Source: Denticeps clupeoides (Eukaryota > Chordata > Actinopteri > Clupeiformes > Denticipitidae). From it: DNA of 64,000 bases. The stretch is taken from contig NC_041711.1 of assembly GCF_900700375.1 (NCBI RefSeq), positions 19,647,279 through 19,711,278 of the forward strand, written 5' to 3'. Positions 13,268-26,090 of this stretch are shown one piece after another. The position numbers and the translations under genes are program-made. Numbering within the stretch: position 1 is the stretch's first letter; the number at the start of each line of letters is the position of its first letter. The notes below the pieces were generated by a model. That model was given only the letters and a program-made list of their open reading frames with translations, was not told the origin of the DNA and searched no databases.

Positions 13268-14075
13268 TAGATTGGGGCGTGATGCCATCAAAAAATCCAG
13301 TTGATGAATTACAGATAATACTAACTCCTGTCTCTGCAATCGCCACCACCGTACATCTGATCCTCACCCACCTAGAAAACAAAGACACATTCGCATACAT
13401 GCTGTTCATAGACGTCAATACAGCATTCAACACAACATTCAGCATTCATTGGTGGCCCCTGGTCGAGAAGCTGAGCCATAATGAGCCATACACATAACGT
13501 GGTGGGACCAGCAATAACGACGAGTCAGCATGCAGAGAGGAGGTGCAACGACTGACAGACTGGTGTAAGGTCAACAATCTGTTCATGAACGTGGACAAAA
13601 CGAAGGAGATGATTGTTGAAGACAATGGAGGGACCACTCTCCACTGAATATCGACGGTTCTTGTGTGGAGATCGTCATGAACACAAAGTTCCTTGGTGTT
13701 CATCTAGAGGAGCACCTCTCCTGGAATCTCAATAACCAGCCAAGAAAACCCAGAACTGCACCGCATTGGACCACAAGACCCTACATATAGTCTCTTCACC
13801 GTCTATCTTCCCTCCATAATGGACATTTACAACACACGCTGCATCAGGAAAGCCACCAGCATTGTGACGGACTCTACACATCCTTCACATGCACTCTTCA
13901 CCCTTGTACCATCCGGAAAAAAGGTACCAAAGCATACCAAAGGTACCTTAATCGTTCAAATGTTGTACATGTACAAATGTTACACCAGGTTCTGAACGTT
14001 ATTTCGTTTCACGATGTACTGTCTAGCACGTATGTAGCTAAAATGACAATAAAGCTCAACTTCAACTTCAAATGT
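13268..14075 (+). mobile_element. Non-LTR retrotransposon (LINE) fragment, reverse transcriptase
   Basis: Pieces of reverse transcriptase are readable: HLILTHLENKDTFAYMLFID and VNTAFNT (motif A, normally FIDFSSAFNT), then RLTDWCKVNNLFMNVDKTKE and SIVTDSTHPSHALFTLVPSG. It lacks the 5' part and has internal deletions and frame changes, so it is dead. The 3' end (GTATGTAGCTAAAATGACAA, then TAAAGCTCA) matches the end of the fragment at 62100-62570, so both belong to one family. Confidence 0.85.
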
Positions 14076-14800
14076 TGCTACCCCCATTTAAACTTAAACT
14101 GGACTGGACTCAAGCTATAACTCCAAAATGTTTCTTTATAGCTCATTCTATAAATGGACATTTCTGTAAAACTACAAGCAACCCACCTCAGTTCTGTGGG
14201 CTGTAATATTTTCTCACTCAATCTAAAACCTAGTAGACACGAGGTCTAAGTACCCAGTAGGATTCATTAACATTTTTGAATCTTGAAACTTTGAAACTTG
14301 AAAGATCTGATCACATCACAGATCAATCACACTCAAGTGTTTAATTGGCTTGTGTTGTTTACAGGTATTGTTTAACATGTCATTTTAAGTGCAACATAAT
14401 TACTGTAATAATTTAATTCCCTTTGGTTCTGAAAGCCTTTCAAGTACCAGGGTACATTATGAATAATTTCATTGATAGATTACCCTTTTCCATTATTCTG
14501 TAATTTATCTGGTAAAACTTCACATTCTATGTGATTTTTGAAAGTGTCCTATTTATGGTTTTCTATGCTTGGGCTTATGTAAGATACAAGTGGAGAATCT
14601 TAAGAGAATTAGTTGAAAGTATTATAGAAAAATCTATCAAAATAAATAATAATCATATGTTTTGTGAATTGTTTGTTTAGCAAAAAAAGCCAATTAGTGC
14701 TAATTAGTAGATAATCATCCACAGAGCTATTCAGGAGAAGCGATCAGTAAAGTGCTGACACCTCTCTTCAAGATGCCATCCAGTGCTCAAACCCCTCTCC

Positions 14801-14837
<37 letters not shown>

Positions 14838-15715
14838 ACACACACACACATACTCATCAACCCAACCTTTTATGGCGACACTGGGCTATAACACTTCAGA
14901 AGGGTGCACATACTCAACTCTCTCACATCTCTCAGTGTAGAGAGTTTCGAAAATTCCCTTATTCATAAATCACACACACCCACATTTGCAGGCGTATGTT
15001 CACAATCAGGACTGATTAGTCAAATTCAACCTGATTAATAAATCAATACTTACAACAATATAGATGCAATGTGCATATACTGCACTTGTTTTTTCTGATT
15101 ATCTGTGAGCGTTCCCTTATGCTGTTCAATTTTTTTTATGAATATATATTTTTGTTATGCATAATGGTCTTAGGTGACCTGGGCACCAATGCCCTGGGAT
15201 GGGCTCTGGCAGCCATGACCCTTGTTACAATTGAGTGAGAGTGAGTGAATGCTTACTGTTATCTAATCCCAGTTAACATTTATCTAAAGCATAACCACAC
15301 CGTCTGGCTCTTTAAATGCTTGAATTTGTGTCTTTAAATTATACAGATACTATGGCGATATGAATTACTTTGAATAATACTTTTGTTTTGACATTTGAGC
15401 TCAAAATTGCTCATACTGTAGACGTCTCGTTCTGTTGCTCCCAAGTGAGGGAACACACAGCAGATCATAAACACAAGTAACTGAATTTAAACCTTTCCAA
15501 GTCTGATAAATTCTCTGTATTTCATTCTTCTTGTAATTTATATCCTGCATTAAGGAACCATATAAATGGCATCCAAAATCAATCTCTGCAAATAGCAGAA
15601 AATCAAAGGTTTGATGTTCCTACAGAGGTCTCTTAAGAGGATTTTGAACCTCCCTCGCCACTCACACACAATCACAAACAAATGTACTGTATTACAAACG
15701 GGTTTTTAAAAGTAG
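14076..15715. other. Intergenic DNA 3' of NSUN3
   Basis: AT-rich unique sequence with one microsatellite at 14.8 kb. Nothing else recognised. Confidence 0.6.
14804..14850. repeat. (TC)n(CA)n microsatellite
   Basis: About 15 TC units followed, after one G, by about eight CA units, on a low-complexity pyrimidine background. Confidence 0.95.
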
Positions 15716-15721
15716 TTTATT
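15716..15721 (-). terminator. NSUN3 poly(A) signal candidate
   Basis: AATAAA reads on the minus strand about 60 bases past the NSUN3 stop codon. It is the first canonical signal downstream, so the 3' UTR may be very short. A hexamer alone is weak evidence. Confidence 0.5.
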
Positions 15722-15781
15722 TAAAACATTATTTAATAAAGCAATATAGTAACTGAACCAACAGCGACTGCACAAGTGATT

Positions 15782-18700
15782 TCAATGGGTTCTCTTGAGT
15801 TGGGCCACGAACATAGGTCCCCACGTTCGCCCATGGTCTGGGACCACCAGTAGCCCAGTGCTGGTGATGGGGGAGGCAAATGTAAAGTGTTCTGAGAGCG
15901 GCATGGCAATATCCTCTTCCAGGCTCCGAGGTTCCACTCCTGGGCAGGAATTTAAGATTGCCTCCACCACAGCATGGTTTTCAGCATGGGACAGAGTACA
16001 GGTGGAATAGACCACTGTCCCTCCCGGGCGAACTGCAGTCAGGGCCGAACTGTCAAAAAAAAAAAAAAAAAGAAAGAGTAATATATCCAGGGACTGATTT
16101 TTGCCTCAGTTGCATGTAGTTAATGTTTTCTAACGTTTTATGTAAAACATACATAAAACATACTTGCTAGCACGCTTGCTTGTTAGATATGCATACATGC
16201 TTGTTAACTTTCTGTATACTGGAGAGAAACTACCATCCCAATCCTTATTGTTAATGTGGAATCATTTGAGCTTTAGATGGGTTTTAAAGGGGGGGTGCCC
16301 AAGGTAGTGACTGACAGTTCTCATGCACCCTACTTGCTCATTTAAGGTGATAGAAAGCAGCTCTTGTCAATACATCATCACACGCACGTGTAGTGCAAGG
16401 TCTTTGCTCATAATACACCTTGTTCACAGGCAATCAGCAGACATCACAAACACAATCTCACATTCCCTACCACACCAAATGTAAGATTACGCTCAGCCAA
16501 ACGTACAGCACCGCAGAGGGCAGGCTGACTGCCCAATGAACTCGTCAACTTGAGCTGACAGGCGAACCCTGAGAATTTTACACCCATACATCTCTCTTCG
16601 GTAGCCATGGATCACGGAGGCGTTTGATAAATTATTGATAACGATCAAACTTGTCCAAGGAAGACTTGTCTGTGTGAGCGTCACTCACATACCTGAGCAG
16701 CTCCATCTGCAGCTGGGGCAGTCGCCCCTCCCTTTCCTTCAGCCATACCGCCCCCTGCTGGGTATTAGGGGCGTACAGCCAGCTCCGGTCATTGGAACAG
16801 GGGGCGTCCACCAGCACCTGAGGGAGGAGGTAAAAAGGAGAACGGAGCGAATTAACACTAAACCAAACTATGTCTCACAAATCCCACCTTAGACAGAAAT
16901 CAGACAGTGATTACTCAAAGGGAGTAGAAGTACCTAGATTATCACACACAGAGATTCTCTCCCACTGAGCCTCTCCTGAGGCACAGAGTGAAAGTTTTAT
17001 TTCTGGCCATGCAATCAGAAAGACAATGTTAAAGATGATCACGAAAAAAAAAAAAAAACAGAACAAGAGTGTCTGCGGACGGTTAATCCCATCAATTAAT
17101 ATTCAAAATCCATCTAATCGCAAATTAACAAGCCCCAATTTCCATAATCATATGATTAAATGAATGTGGTTATGAAAATCTTGTGCAGGGCGGAGGCAGA
17201 TGAGTTTTTAATCTCAGAGTAAATGGCCATGATGCTGAAGGACTGCCTATTCGGCAGAACCAGGGAGCTGTGGGAGTCAGCACAGTTTAGGGACAAAGGG
17301 GTCATCTATCACTGAACGCTGAAAGCCTTCACAGATAAAGTTAAAAGACTGACACCTGGTGGACAACATCTCACATGACAAGGAAACGGACAAGTTTCCA
17401 GTTTTTTTAGGTTTATGGTTATTTTCAAAAAACCTATATCCTGTCATCATGCACAACAGGGGTCTCTATTATGTATGGACCAAAATGAAAAGTTTGGGCA
17501 AAAACAAAGAACCCTGGAAATGCTTGGTCAAAAGTTGAGACCAAAACTCTATGCTATTGTTCGCACCATTATGGCTGGGACTGTATGTACTTATCTCAAT
17601 ATTGTAAATGCATTGCAATTGCGCTCATTAATATTCATACTTCAAAACTATGAAATATTTATTGAGCAATGAATTCCAACAGAAACATTCAAACAATGCA
17701 CAATTTAAAATAAAATTCCAAGTAAAATACTTGGCCCCATCTTGAATAGCCCACGGGTCTTTAACAGACTGCTGGATCTAAATATGCTGAAAGACTGTAA
17801 ATCTAAATATCTACCCTTTACTTATAGAAAACATCCAGCAAGGCGGCGATCCAACAGCTTCTGCGCACAACGCGGCCAACGTAGAATTCTGTGGCATTTT
17901 GTGCGTTAACCCTAGTCTCTAGTCTGGGAGCTTCATCCCATCTTTCCAAGCCTTTCTATTGATGGGATAATTAATTAAATAGAATAAGACAAAAATCCAT
18001 GGTCAGTAAACTATGCAGCAAATTAACATTAAGTCAGTGTAATCACTGCCTCGCGATTAAGAAGTGCAAGGCCGCCCTTACCTTGTCATACTGTCCCTTT
18101 TGAGAGTGACCAATGACTCTCCCATCCAGATTGGTCACCTTCAGTCGGTCAGCCTGAGTAGGGGGGACAAACGACTCCAGGGTTTTTTGCAGCCAAATAA
18201 ACCGGCGATTATCCAGCTCATTACAATGCAGCAGACCTAAACGCAAATAAAGCAACTGAATAATTGCTGGAACACTGTGAGTCCCGACAGCATTTTACAG
18301 CAAAATAAATCCAGTGCACACACCAGGACTGGCACTCTGCAGGACGGCCACAGCCTTCCCTCCCGGAGCTGAACACAGATCCAGAACCTTATCTCCATCT
18401 CTCACACCCAGGGCCAACACAGGGAGCAAAGAGGCTGCATTCATGAGAAAATAATCCTTCAGGCAACCTGCATTGTGAGCCTGAGTGGAGAGACGCACAG
18501 GGCCTTCATGGACAAGACACTGCAGAGAGCCTGTGCCGACGGCAGAGCAGGGCAGAAGGCTGGAGTATCCCAGCTCCAGGAGAGTCTGCCGAAGGTCGGG
18601 CAGATCCGCGAAACGGTTTAGCATCACCCCATACTGCCAGCAGCCTGGGTTCATCAGCACAGACCTGTCACAAGGGAGGGAGTCTCCGTCTAAGCAATAC

Positions 18701-19312
18701 ACCAATACGAAGATCTTCTGAGGGATTCAGCTCATGAATATTATTCATGAGGCTGCACTGGACTCACCTTGCGTTGGACCACAAGCTGCCAAGCTCCTTT
18801 CCATACTGAGCGTCGAAATGGTCCAATACGGCTTGACAAACCTGCCTCTTCTTTATATATAGATTTAAAAAAACATTAGCAAGATCGTATATTATCAGTC
18901 ATGTCGGCACCATCTTAATGAAAGAGCACTGCCTTATGAAAACCAACTATACATTACAACCAATCACAGAATCCATGAGCTAAAGCCAGGAACAGGGCCG
19001 TGGACAGTTTCAGTAAATATGTAATATTTCCCAGCTTTAAAAAGCAGCATGCAATACAAATCATACTGTGAGTGAGTCAGGACTTCATCCCGATATTGTC
19101 CTCAATTTTGAATACCCCACATGCACGGTCTTGGGGTACAGTTCTGGGTACGACAGCAGTGTTAAATCTGATCATAAATGTGCGCCAGATCGGCCTCGGA
19201 CTGCCACTAAACTTACTTTCCTCGGCAGAACAAGCTGAGGGAGCGCAGCTCCGCGGCAGAACCCGCTCCCACGGCCTCCCCAGAGCAGCGGGCACCGGGC
19301 CGCGCACACCAT
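15782..19312 (-). CDS. nsun3: NSUN3, mitochondrial tRNA-Met cytosine-5 methyltransferase
   Basis: In mammals NSUN3 methylates the wobble C34 of mitochondrial tRNA-Met, the first step towards f5C. Six coding exons (minus): 19312-19217, 18850-18768, 18664-18324, 18236-18082, 16817-16693, 16049-15782. All have GT-AG borders and the frame closes to 355 residues, against about 340 in human. Visible motifs are the SAM-binding DLCSAPGGK (155-163), DAPCS with Cys232, and YSTCTLS with Cys284; these are the two conserved cysteines of the RsmB/NSUN family. The C-terminus has WGPMFVAQLK, close to human WGPMYVAKLK. The start at 19312 is the first in-frame ATG. It opens a basic, Arg- and Ala-containing N-terminus without acidic residues, which fits a mitochondrial presequence (inference). 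The second exon gives QVCQAVLDHFDAQYGKELG, matching the human N-terminal region. ARL13B lies upstream in the same orientation, as in human. Identity is very secure; the exact start is less so. Confidence 0.96.
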
Positions 19313-19449
19313 CACAAACCCCCGGTCGCCCGGGAGACACGGTCCGTCTCCAACATCTGTCCGTGCACCGCAGCGAGCGCGCAACGACAGTTCCTAGCTG
19401 CCGTGGGAGCAGTAGCGGGACGTGAACCCAACTGATGACCAATTACACT

Positions 19450-19622
19450 GTGAAAGTGGGGTGAGCGTCATTATGACACCTCTGCATTAAACCCAGCACC
19501 ATTAGCGAGCAGGGGGCAGACGTAGAAGGCGTGGGGACCCCGCGGACCTTGGCGGTTCGGGGTTTGAACCCGCAACCATTCGATTATGAATCCGCTTGCT
19601 TACCCGCTAGGCGACCACTGGC
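19450..19622 (-). repeat. SINE family B copy next to the NSUN3 start
   Basis: The reverse complement has the A box (TCGCCTAGCGGGTAAGCAAG), B box (GGTTCAAACCCC), and then body and tail blocks of family B. It ends about 140 bases upstream of the NSUN3 start codon, so it occupies the promoter-proximal DNA of that gene. Confidence 0.85.
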
Positions 19623-21005
19623 CCGCACCCTAAATCCCACAAGAACGCAACAGGAAAATCTTGCAAAGACCTTTACTGCCACGATTCCCCAAAAGATAAA
19701 CTATCACATAGATATCGAGAATTTTTTACATTTTCAAGCTGAAATTAATACTACCTCCGCAGTTACGTCAAAATATCTTTAATGTGACAGGTGTTTTAAA
19801 AAAAAAAAAAAAAAATCTACAAGAAATGAGCCTATACGGACAGTAGCATGACAGTAGCAATGTACCAATTGCTTAGTTAAAAAAGATAATAATTAGGTAC
19901 AAATGTGACGTTACAATAATCATTTTAAAAAAAAAAGTCTTATTAAACATAGTGTACTGAAAACGTGGTTCAAGACCTAAATCCTTATGAATTACATTGA
20001 TTTGAGGCACATCATCTTCTGTCACCACCATCAAACTATCTGAAGTTTAAAATAATATTGATATTATAAAGCCATATGCAGGAAGATTTAACTGTCCGTT
20101 TTAACTATAAATTTCTTGACAAAGTTGGCTTAAAACTCTTTTATAATAATAAAAGGCCCCTCCTGACATGTAATGTGAAGGCAGCAGAAATTTCAGACAC
20201 AGAGCATAATTAAAACATACATGCACATCTTATTCAAAATAGAATCAGATCAGAATAATAAAAAAAAATTAATGTGATAAACATAGGAAGACGTGGAAAG
20301 GTATGTACCACATGAACATTCTTTTAGCCCCCAAATAAACATGTACAATTTTTTTAAAATATGAAAAGCATTCTCAGTAAGCTTTGCATGTTTTGCCACA
20401 TTTGCTATATTCTAATTGAGCAACATCATATAGATAAATTGATCATTAAAAAAACATTATGGAGTGTAGCAGGTGGCTGTAGAGAAAATGTGCAAATAAA
20501 ACCAAGTTTATTTGCAGATTTGCATAATCACAGTTTTATGTTGAGTGTTGTAGTAGTGTGATAAGTAACCTGTCCTGTCACTGGTGTTTAATACTGTCTG
20601 GAGAATAGTTCAATCCAAGGGAAGAGCAACGTCATAAAGGAAGGAGCACTTCCCCCCCCACACACACACACAATTCACAGAAAAATATACGTTTTATAAG
20701 CTTTTCATTCCCAAAGTACTGTGAGTACAGTATATTACATATATCGAGCCGCATCTGAACATCTCCCACGGGAAAATTTGAGCCCTGTGACAGGTCCTCC
20801 TTCAGTCATTGGCTATTTGGTTTCCAGGAAAATACATCTCTGCATTGCTGATTGGCTGCAAGTTACGGTGTCCATGCAGTCTGGTGTGATGGGAACTTCT
20901 TTTCTGTGCCCCTCTAGACAGCTCGCACTTGGGAAAAAGAAAAGGGGGAAAAATAAAAATGTAAAATTCATGGAAATGAAAGAGTGAAATGGTGAGAGGG
21001 TTCAG

Positions 21006-24000
21006 TTAGGAAATGACATCATGTGTGTCGCTGTTAGGCCTCTGTCTGATTGCTACAGGAGGGAGGGGCTTCCCATAAAAATCTGCCAATAGGAGAGAGA
21101 GGAGGAAGAGAAGGTGAAACACATTTATAACATCAGCTGTTGAATTACTGTTGAATCTAAAAATGTATTGATGAAAACACATTTATGAACATACTTAAAC
21201 GAATTAACAGCTTCAGTTACCCACCCCAGACATACACTTACACTGTTAGATAACAGGAAGCACAAAGTCATGCATGTATTACAGGAATCACGTGAGCAAT
21301 ATTAATGAAAAAAACTGCACATGCGACTCCAGCTAGATTAGAAAAAGGAAATGGGATTTCATGCCGTTAGTGACTTTTCACAAGTGTTGCAGGCCATTGG
21401 GTATTCAAGGAGACAGATGGGAAAATTTGTTTTTGTGGAGAACCCAGACATTCCAAGACAAATGCTGTAGGTGCAAACACAATTAAGACAAGACATAAAA
21501 AACACACACACACACACACACACACACAATGAGTTGGCTGATAAAGCAAAAAAAGGGGAAAAACAACGGATAAAGCCGAAGACACGACCATGTTAGTGGT
21601 GAACATGCTGACACATGGCAGATTAAGTGATCCTGTTTACCAGAATGTCTTGTATCGCTGAGTGGTTCAAGTTTGGGAAGTCTAGAAACTTTGGGAGTAG
21701 CCCATCCAACTACAAACAAAAAAGTAAAAAAAAAAAAAAAAAAAAAAGTGACATGAAGGATTAAAAAAAACTAAATAATAAAATACAGATTTCAGTGATA
21801 AATAGTTTGATGTTCGATAGAGAATTTTGATAAAGGACATGTTTATTTAGTTTTGAGATTATCCGGGGCTCTGTTCTGATATGTCACTTATGCTATTTTC
21901 TATTAGTTGCTATTTTAGCTCCTCAGATGGTTTAAAAGGAGAACAAGAGGGATTCTTTTCAAAGCACACAACATGCATCAAGCATTCTGTACCAATTCAA
22001 CCTTTTTTATTAAATACAAATGGTATTTTATTGAATTTACCTGGAGGTGGAGGAGGCGTGGGGCTCTCTGCTGGGACCTCCTCAGTTTTAAGGGGGTCTA
22101 TCCTGTGTTTTCGTTTCAACCTCAGTTTTATGACTTTCTTTTTTGTCTGGTCCACTTGACCTAAGGAGAAACATCTTTTTAAAACTGTTGGCTACACAAC
22201 AAGTAAGCCAATTTCATTCAGTTGGAAATATTGCAATAACGGTTCGGAGCAGAATACTTACCTGACTCTATGCTTTCCGGAGTCTGTCTCTGACTCTCCT
22301 GCTCTTCCTCTTCATCTTCCTCATCTACAGCTTCTTCTTGTTGAGATGGCTGGGCTCTTCTCTCCTCATTACTAACCACATGACAGTCTTCCCTTTTCTT
22401 CACCTCCTTTTTAAGTTTATCCTCATTCTGCAGACACAAGGTGAATCAACAACACAGAATAACATTCAGCATGTCCACAAAAGAGTGTAAAGAGCATAAT
22501 TATTCTGCTTCGCTCACCTCAGTAATAACCGTAGAAATTGGTTGGAATGGGTTGGACATATTGATATTTTCGGCATCCTCCTCTTGTATTGGCCTTCCTT
22601 CTCGCTCTGCCTCCTCTCGCTCCAGCCTGTCTCTGTTGGGAAGAAAGGAATGCATGGAAATGAAACAATTCATTTGAATGGACAACTTCACTCAAAATAA
22701 GAAAAATTAAAACAAAAGAAAAAGTACATTTTAAAATTGCAATTGCTTTGATATTGAAGATGAAGCTTTAAAAATATATATAATAATATATAAAGCATTG
22801 ACTCTAAAAAGTCAAATTTTCTGCTGCTGGTTTCCTGACCTTTCCTCCCGGATACGTCGAACCCTTTCTGCCCTTTCCTTCTTGTCCTGTTCCTCCTGAG
22901 CTCTCTGTTCTGCCGTGTCCTTCTGAACCCGTTCAGTTATCGCCTCATAGTCCTTGGCGATACTGTTAAGGAGCCAGTTCAATCCATTCTTGATTGACTT
23001 GTCGACCTTTTTTCCGTACCCAATAACAGCCGAGCAAGGTTCCTGAAAAGACACAAAAAGGCATGTCCAACCCACAATTTATTTTAATTTACTGACTGCT
23101 GACACAAACATAAAGTTTACTAGGCAAGATACACGAACATGGCTAATTTCAATTTCAAACGAAAAAACCATGCTTTTACATTACACATGAACATCTTAAA
23201 AAGCTGAATTTACCAATTAAAAAAAGTCATGTTTAGTATACAGATTAATATAAACTCACAATCTGACATAGACACTTGTTCTCGTTGACAAGCTTCTCCA
23301 ACGAAAGGCTCTCAATGATGTCGGCCTCAGCCAGTGCTCCATCCTGATCCTGCTTATTGGCCAAGCTGGGGGCAGGACAAAACAGGCAAGAGAATGTCTA
23401 CCGCTCACCGAACACAACGCAGCAAGAAGTGTGTGGCTCATTGGTGTACATCGGTGTACATCTTACACAAGAACGGGCTTCCCGGCAATCCGTGGATGCC
23501 GTAAGACCTCGGCCATCGTGTCTCTTGTCTCCTGGATGCGCTGGACATCACTGGAGTCCACCACAAACACAACACCATAGGACTCGGAGTAGTAGTTCTT
23601 CCAGATGCCACGGATCCTTTTTCCTCCTCCCAGGTCAAATATGGTGACCTCAAACTTGCCCTGTTTCAGGTCCACCTTGGAAAAGCCCACTGTGGGGGCC
23701 ACGTCCACTGGGCTTTCTGAGAGCCACGAAGATACCCACATCAGACATATATAATTACAGGTATTTTTCCACTTCAGACCATATTCTGGATATAGGAGTG
23801 ATATGAAGATATGAAAGAATAATAGGACCTTGCACAGTTTTTGTAAATACCGTTACAATATAAAGTTGTCAGTGTACAGCTTGTATAACTGAGATACTAT
23901 TATTCTTATATGTGCTACTGTTTTTTTGCTGGTCATATCTTGAACTGTCCACATCCTGCCGTGACAATGTAAATTTCCCATTTGTGGGACGAATAAAGGA

Positions 24001-25023
24001 TCATCTTAGTGTACATTTAGTGTTCCCTCAAAAAAAAAGTACACACACAGCCATTAATGGGGAGTCGATCCCAAAGACACACTTACCTCCTTGAATGCCT
24101 CTGACTGTAGCGGTCTTCCCAGCGTTGTCCAACCCAACCATAACAAGTGTCACTTTTCTGCATTCGCAAAAAGAAAATCAAAAATAAGAGACAAGATTTC
24201 CCCCCACCCCATTTTCCATAATTGATGCAGACAGTGAGACGCCATAACAACACCGTGGCCTAAGACCCATGACCCTAAAATCCACACATCTAGAGAATGC
24301 TAAGAAGGGCTTAGATGGCAGACTAGCACACAGGGATATGAAGAGATTTGGTGAGTCAGCAGGAGTCCGAGCTGGTGGTGTTAGGGCGCCTGCCTGGACG
24401 CGCCACACATGACTGTTTAGGTTAGGTGGTCCTGTGATAACCTGAAACGGCAGCCATGCCTAAAGCAGACAGACAGCAGATAAACAAATAAAAACTCGGA
24501 AAAGAAAAAAAAAAAAAAAAATGCACGAGAACTCCACCCTCTAAAGAAATTGCCCTGGGTACCCTCTCACTCACTCAACACACGGCCTGGATACTTAACT
24601 ACGGCATTTCCGCCGCAAGGACATCAAGCGCACTATCCAGGTGACGGTCCTCTGCAGCCAGGACGCCTTCATGAAGAGAGACGCTGCGGCCGGACCGCCA
24701 GCGCACAGACACCTCAGCCCTGGTGCCACGGGCTGGGATTAGCGAGGGATTTCCACTCACCTCCAGCAAATCAGTGACCCGGGACCGAGAGGGTGCCAGC
24801 CAATGGCACCCCGGGGTGGCAGTTCAGACTTTACTCAATGCTGCCACCGAGAGTTAGACTAATGGGACATCTTCATGATATTAAATATATATATATATAG
24901 AGAGAAATTATATTGATATTAAATGACAGAACTTTTGCCAAAGTTACGGAAGCCACACGCTCACCTGGCGGGCTCACGCCAGCGTTTCAGCCAGCTGCAG
25001 CAGTTCGCCATCAGACTGAACAT
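21006..25023 (-). CDS. arl13b: ARL13B, ciliary ARF-like GTPase
   Basis: ARL13B is a membrane-bound small GTPase of the ciliary axoneme, a GEF for ARL3, and a Joubert syndrome gene in human. Ten coding exons (minus): 25023-24965, 24157-24087, 23716-23467, 23365-23260, 23042-22840, 22632-22518, 22427-22262, 22160-22041, 21709-21641, 21082-21006. Frames join to 411 residues (human 428). N-terminal Cys8-Cys9 is the palmitoylation pair. The G domain has GLDNAGKT (28-35), switch [12 protein letters not shown] (71-80) with Gly where classical GTPases carry the catalytic Gln, as is known for ARL13B, and NKQD (130-133). Arg79, mutated in human disease, is kept. A charged, probably coiled-coil segment with an acidic run follows, then a PPPP stretch and a conserved tail ending HDVIS. 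The ciliary VxPx site is RIDPL (343-347) rather than human RVEPL. The start is set by the strong match of exon 1 ([15 protein letters not shown]) to human. Confidence 0.97.
21502..21528. repeat. (CA)n microsatellite in the last ARL13B intron
   Basis: About 13 uninterrupted CA units between ARL13B exons 9 and 10. A poly(A) run lies at about 21727-21747 in the preceding intron. Confidence 0.95.
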
Positions 25024-25570
25024 CGCAGTCCCGTCTCAAAGCCGCTCATCAAGTCGGTCCAATGAGGCCACTCTCGCCGCGTCGCCCATACGTCTGGTGT
25101 GGAGGTTCGAGCGGACCGAATCCCGTGAAGAACCCGCCGCGACGTCGCGCCCAGCTGTCTTCGCCCCTTCTTCAAGGTCTTGTCCACTTGTGGCGCGGCT
25201 GGCGGTGCATTTTCCGTCCGCGGTTCCGCGTCAAACCAGAACCGCCGCTCCGGCGCACCTTACTCTGCCCGTGTAGCTGGTTTATGGCGCGGGCTTCGGT
25301 TCCACTTTAGGTCGCTTGTTCTTGCGAGTGCGCCGCGCGGCTAAAGGGCTAACGCTACTAGTAGACGCCGCTAAAGTCTCGACATAATAAAACGAGAACA
25401 GACGGACGGCGGCCGAGAACGAGGCACGTCGGGAGCGCTCCGTGGCTCCGTCCAGACGGGCCGCTTTCCGTTCTCTACGCGCCTCTGCGAACCGGCTCGC
25501 CGCAACTCGGCTCCCATCTACAGATAGCGGGGTCGCTAAATCCCTGTTTGTTTACGCTGCTATGGCTGCG
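24966..25570 (-). promoter_or_regulatory. CpG-rich promoter region of ARL13B
   Basis: The stretch upstream of and including ARL13B exon 1 is dense in CpG, in contrast to the AT-rich DNA on both sides, and holds no recognisable gene. It has no obvious TATA box. This is the usual form of a vertebrate housekeeping or ciliary gene promoter. A bidirectional role is possible but no plus-strand gene follows. Confidence 0.6.
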
Positions 25571-25766
25571 TATGAGGAGCTCTTTTCGGCGGGGAAACAG
25601 CGACACCCCACGGGCTCCTGCGGAATAAGCGATGGTCAAGAAGATGGGGTTTACTTTACTTTGCAGACGCTTTTATCCAAAGCGACTTACAAGGAGAAGA
25701 CAGCAGCAATTCTCATTCGGTTTCCATATAGTGTGAGTTACAAAGCAAAGAGCCCTGATAAGGCCT

Positions 25767-25911
25767 AATTTGTTCTCTGCATTTAACCCATCACCCTGAG
25801 TGAGCAGTGGGCAGCCATGACAGGCGGTGTTTTGCTCAGTGGATCGGGATTCGAACCAGGAACCTTCTGATTACAGGGCCGCTTCCTTAACTGCTAGGCC
25901 ACCAGTGCCCC
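25767..25911 (-). repeat. SINE family B copy inside a composite repeat
   Basis: The reverse complement shows TGGCCTAGCAGTTAAGGAAG, a B box near GGTTCGAATCC and the GGGTTAAATGCAGAG body block. It is bounded on both sides by imperfect copies of the same 55-base sequence (25709-25766 and 25912-25970). Confidence 0.85.
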
Positions 25912-26019
25912 AAATTCTCATTTGGTTTCCATTGATTGTGAGTTACAAAGCTAAGGCCTAACTTGTCAAGAATAGAACATTCTAGGGAATTGTTAGGTGC
26001 TAGAGGAGTGTGCATGTGT

Positions 26020-26090
26020 GTGCGTTAAGACTCGTTTAAAATACTTTTTAAACAAGTGAGTTTTCAAAAGCATGTTTAAATAGCACACAC
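26020..26090. repeat. Short dispersed repeat shared with 57640-57720
   Basis: GTGTGCGTTAAGACTCGTTT is followed by TTTTTAAACAAGTGAGTTTTC, the same order of blocks found left of the LINE fragment at 57.66 kb. It is probably the edge of the same retrotransposon family. Confidence 0.5.

Noticed and set aside
19313-19442. Longer NSUN3 N-terminus upstream of 19312
   Set aside because: No in-frame ATG lies upstream in this exon. The frame stays open only because the region is GC-rich.
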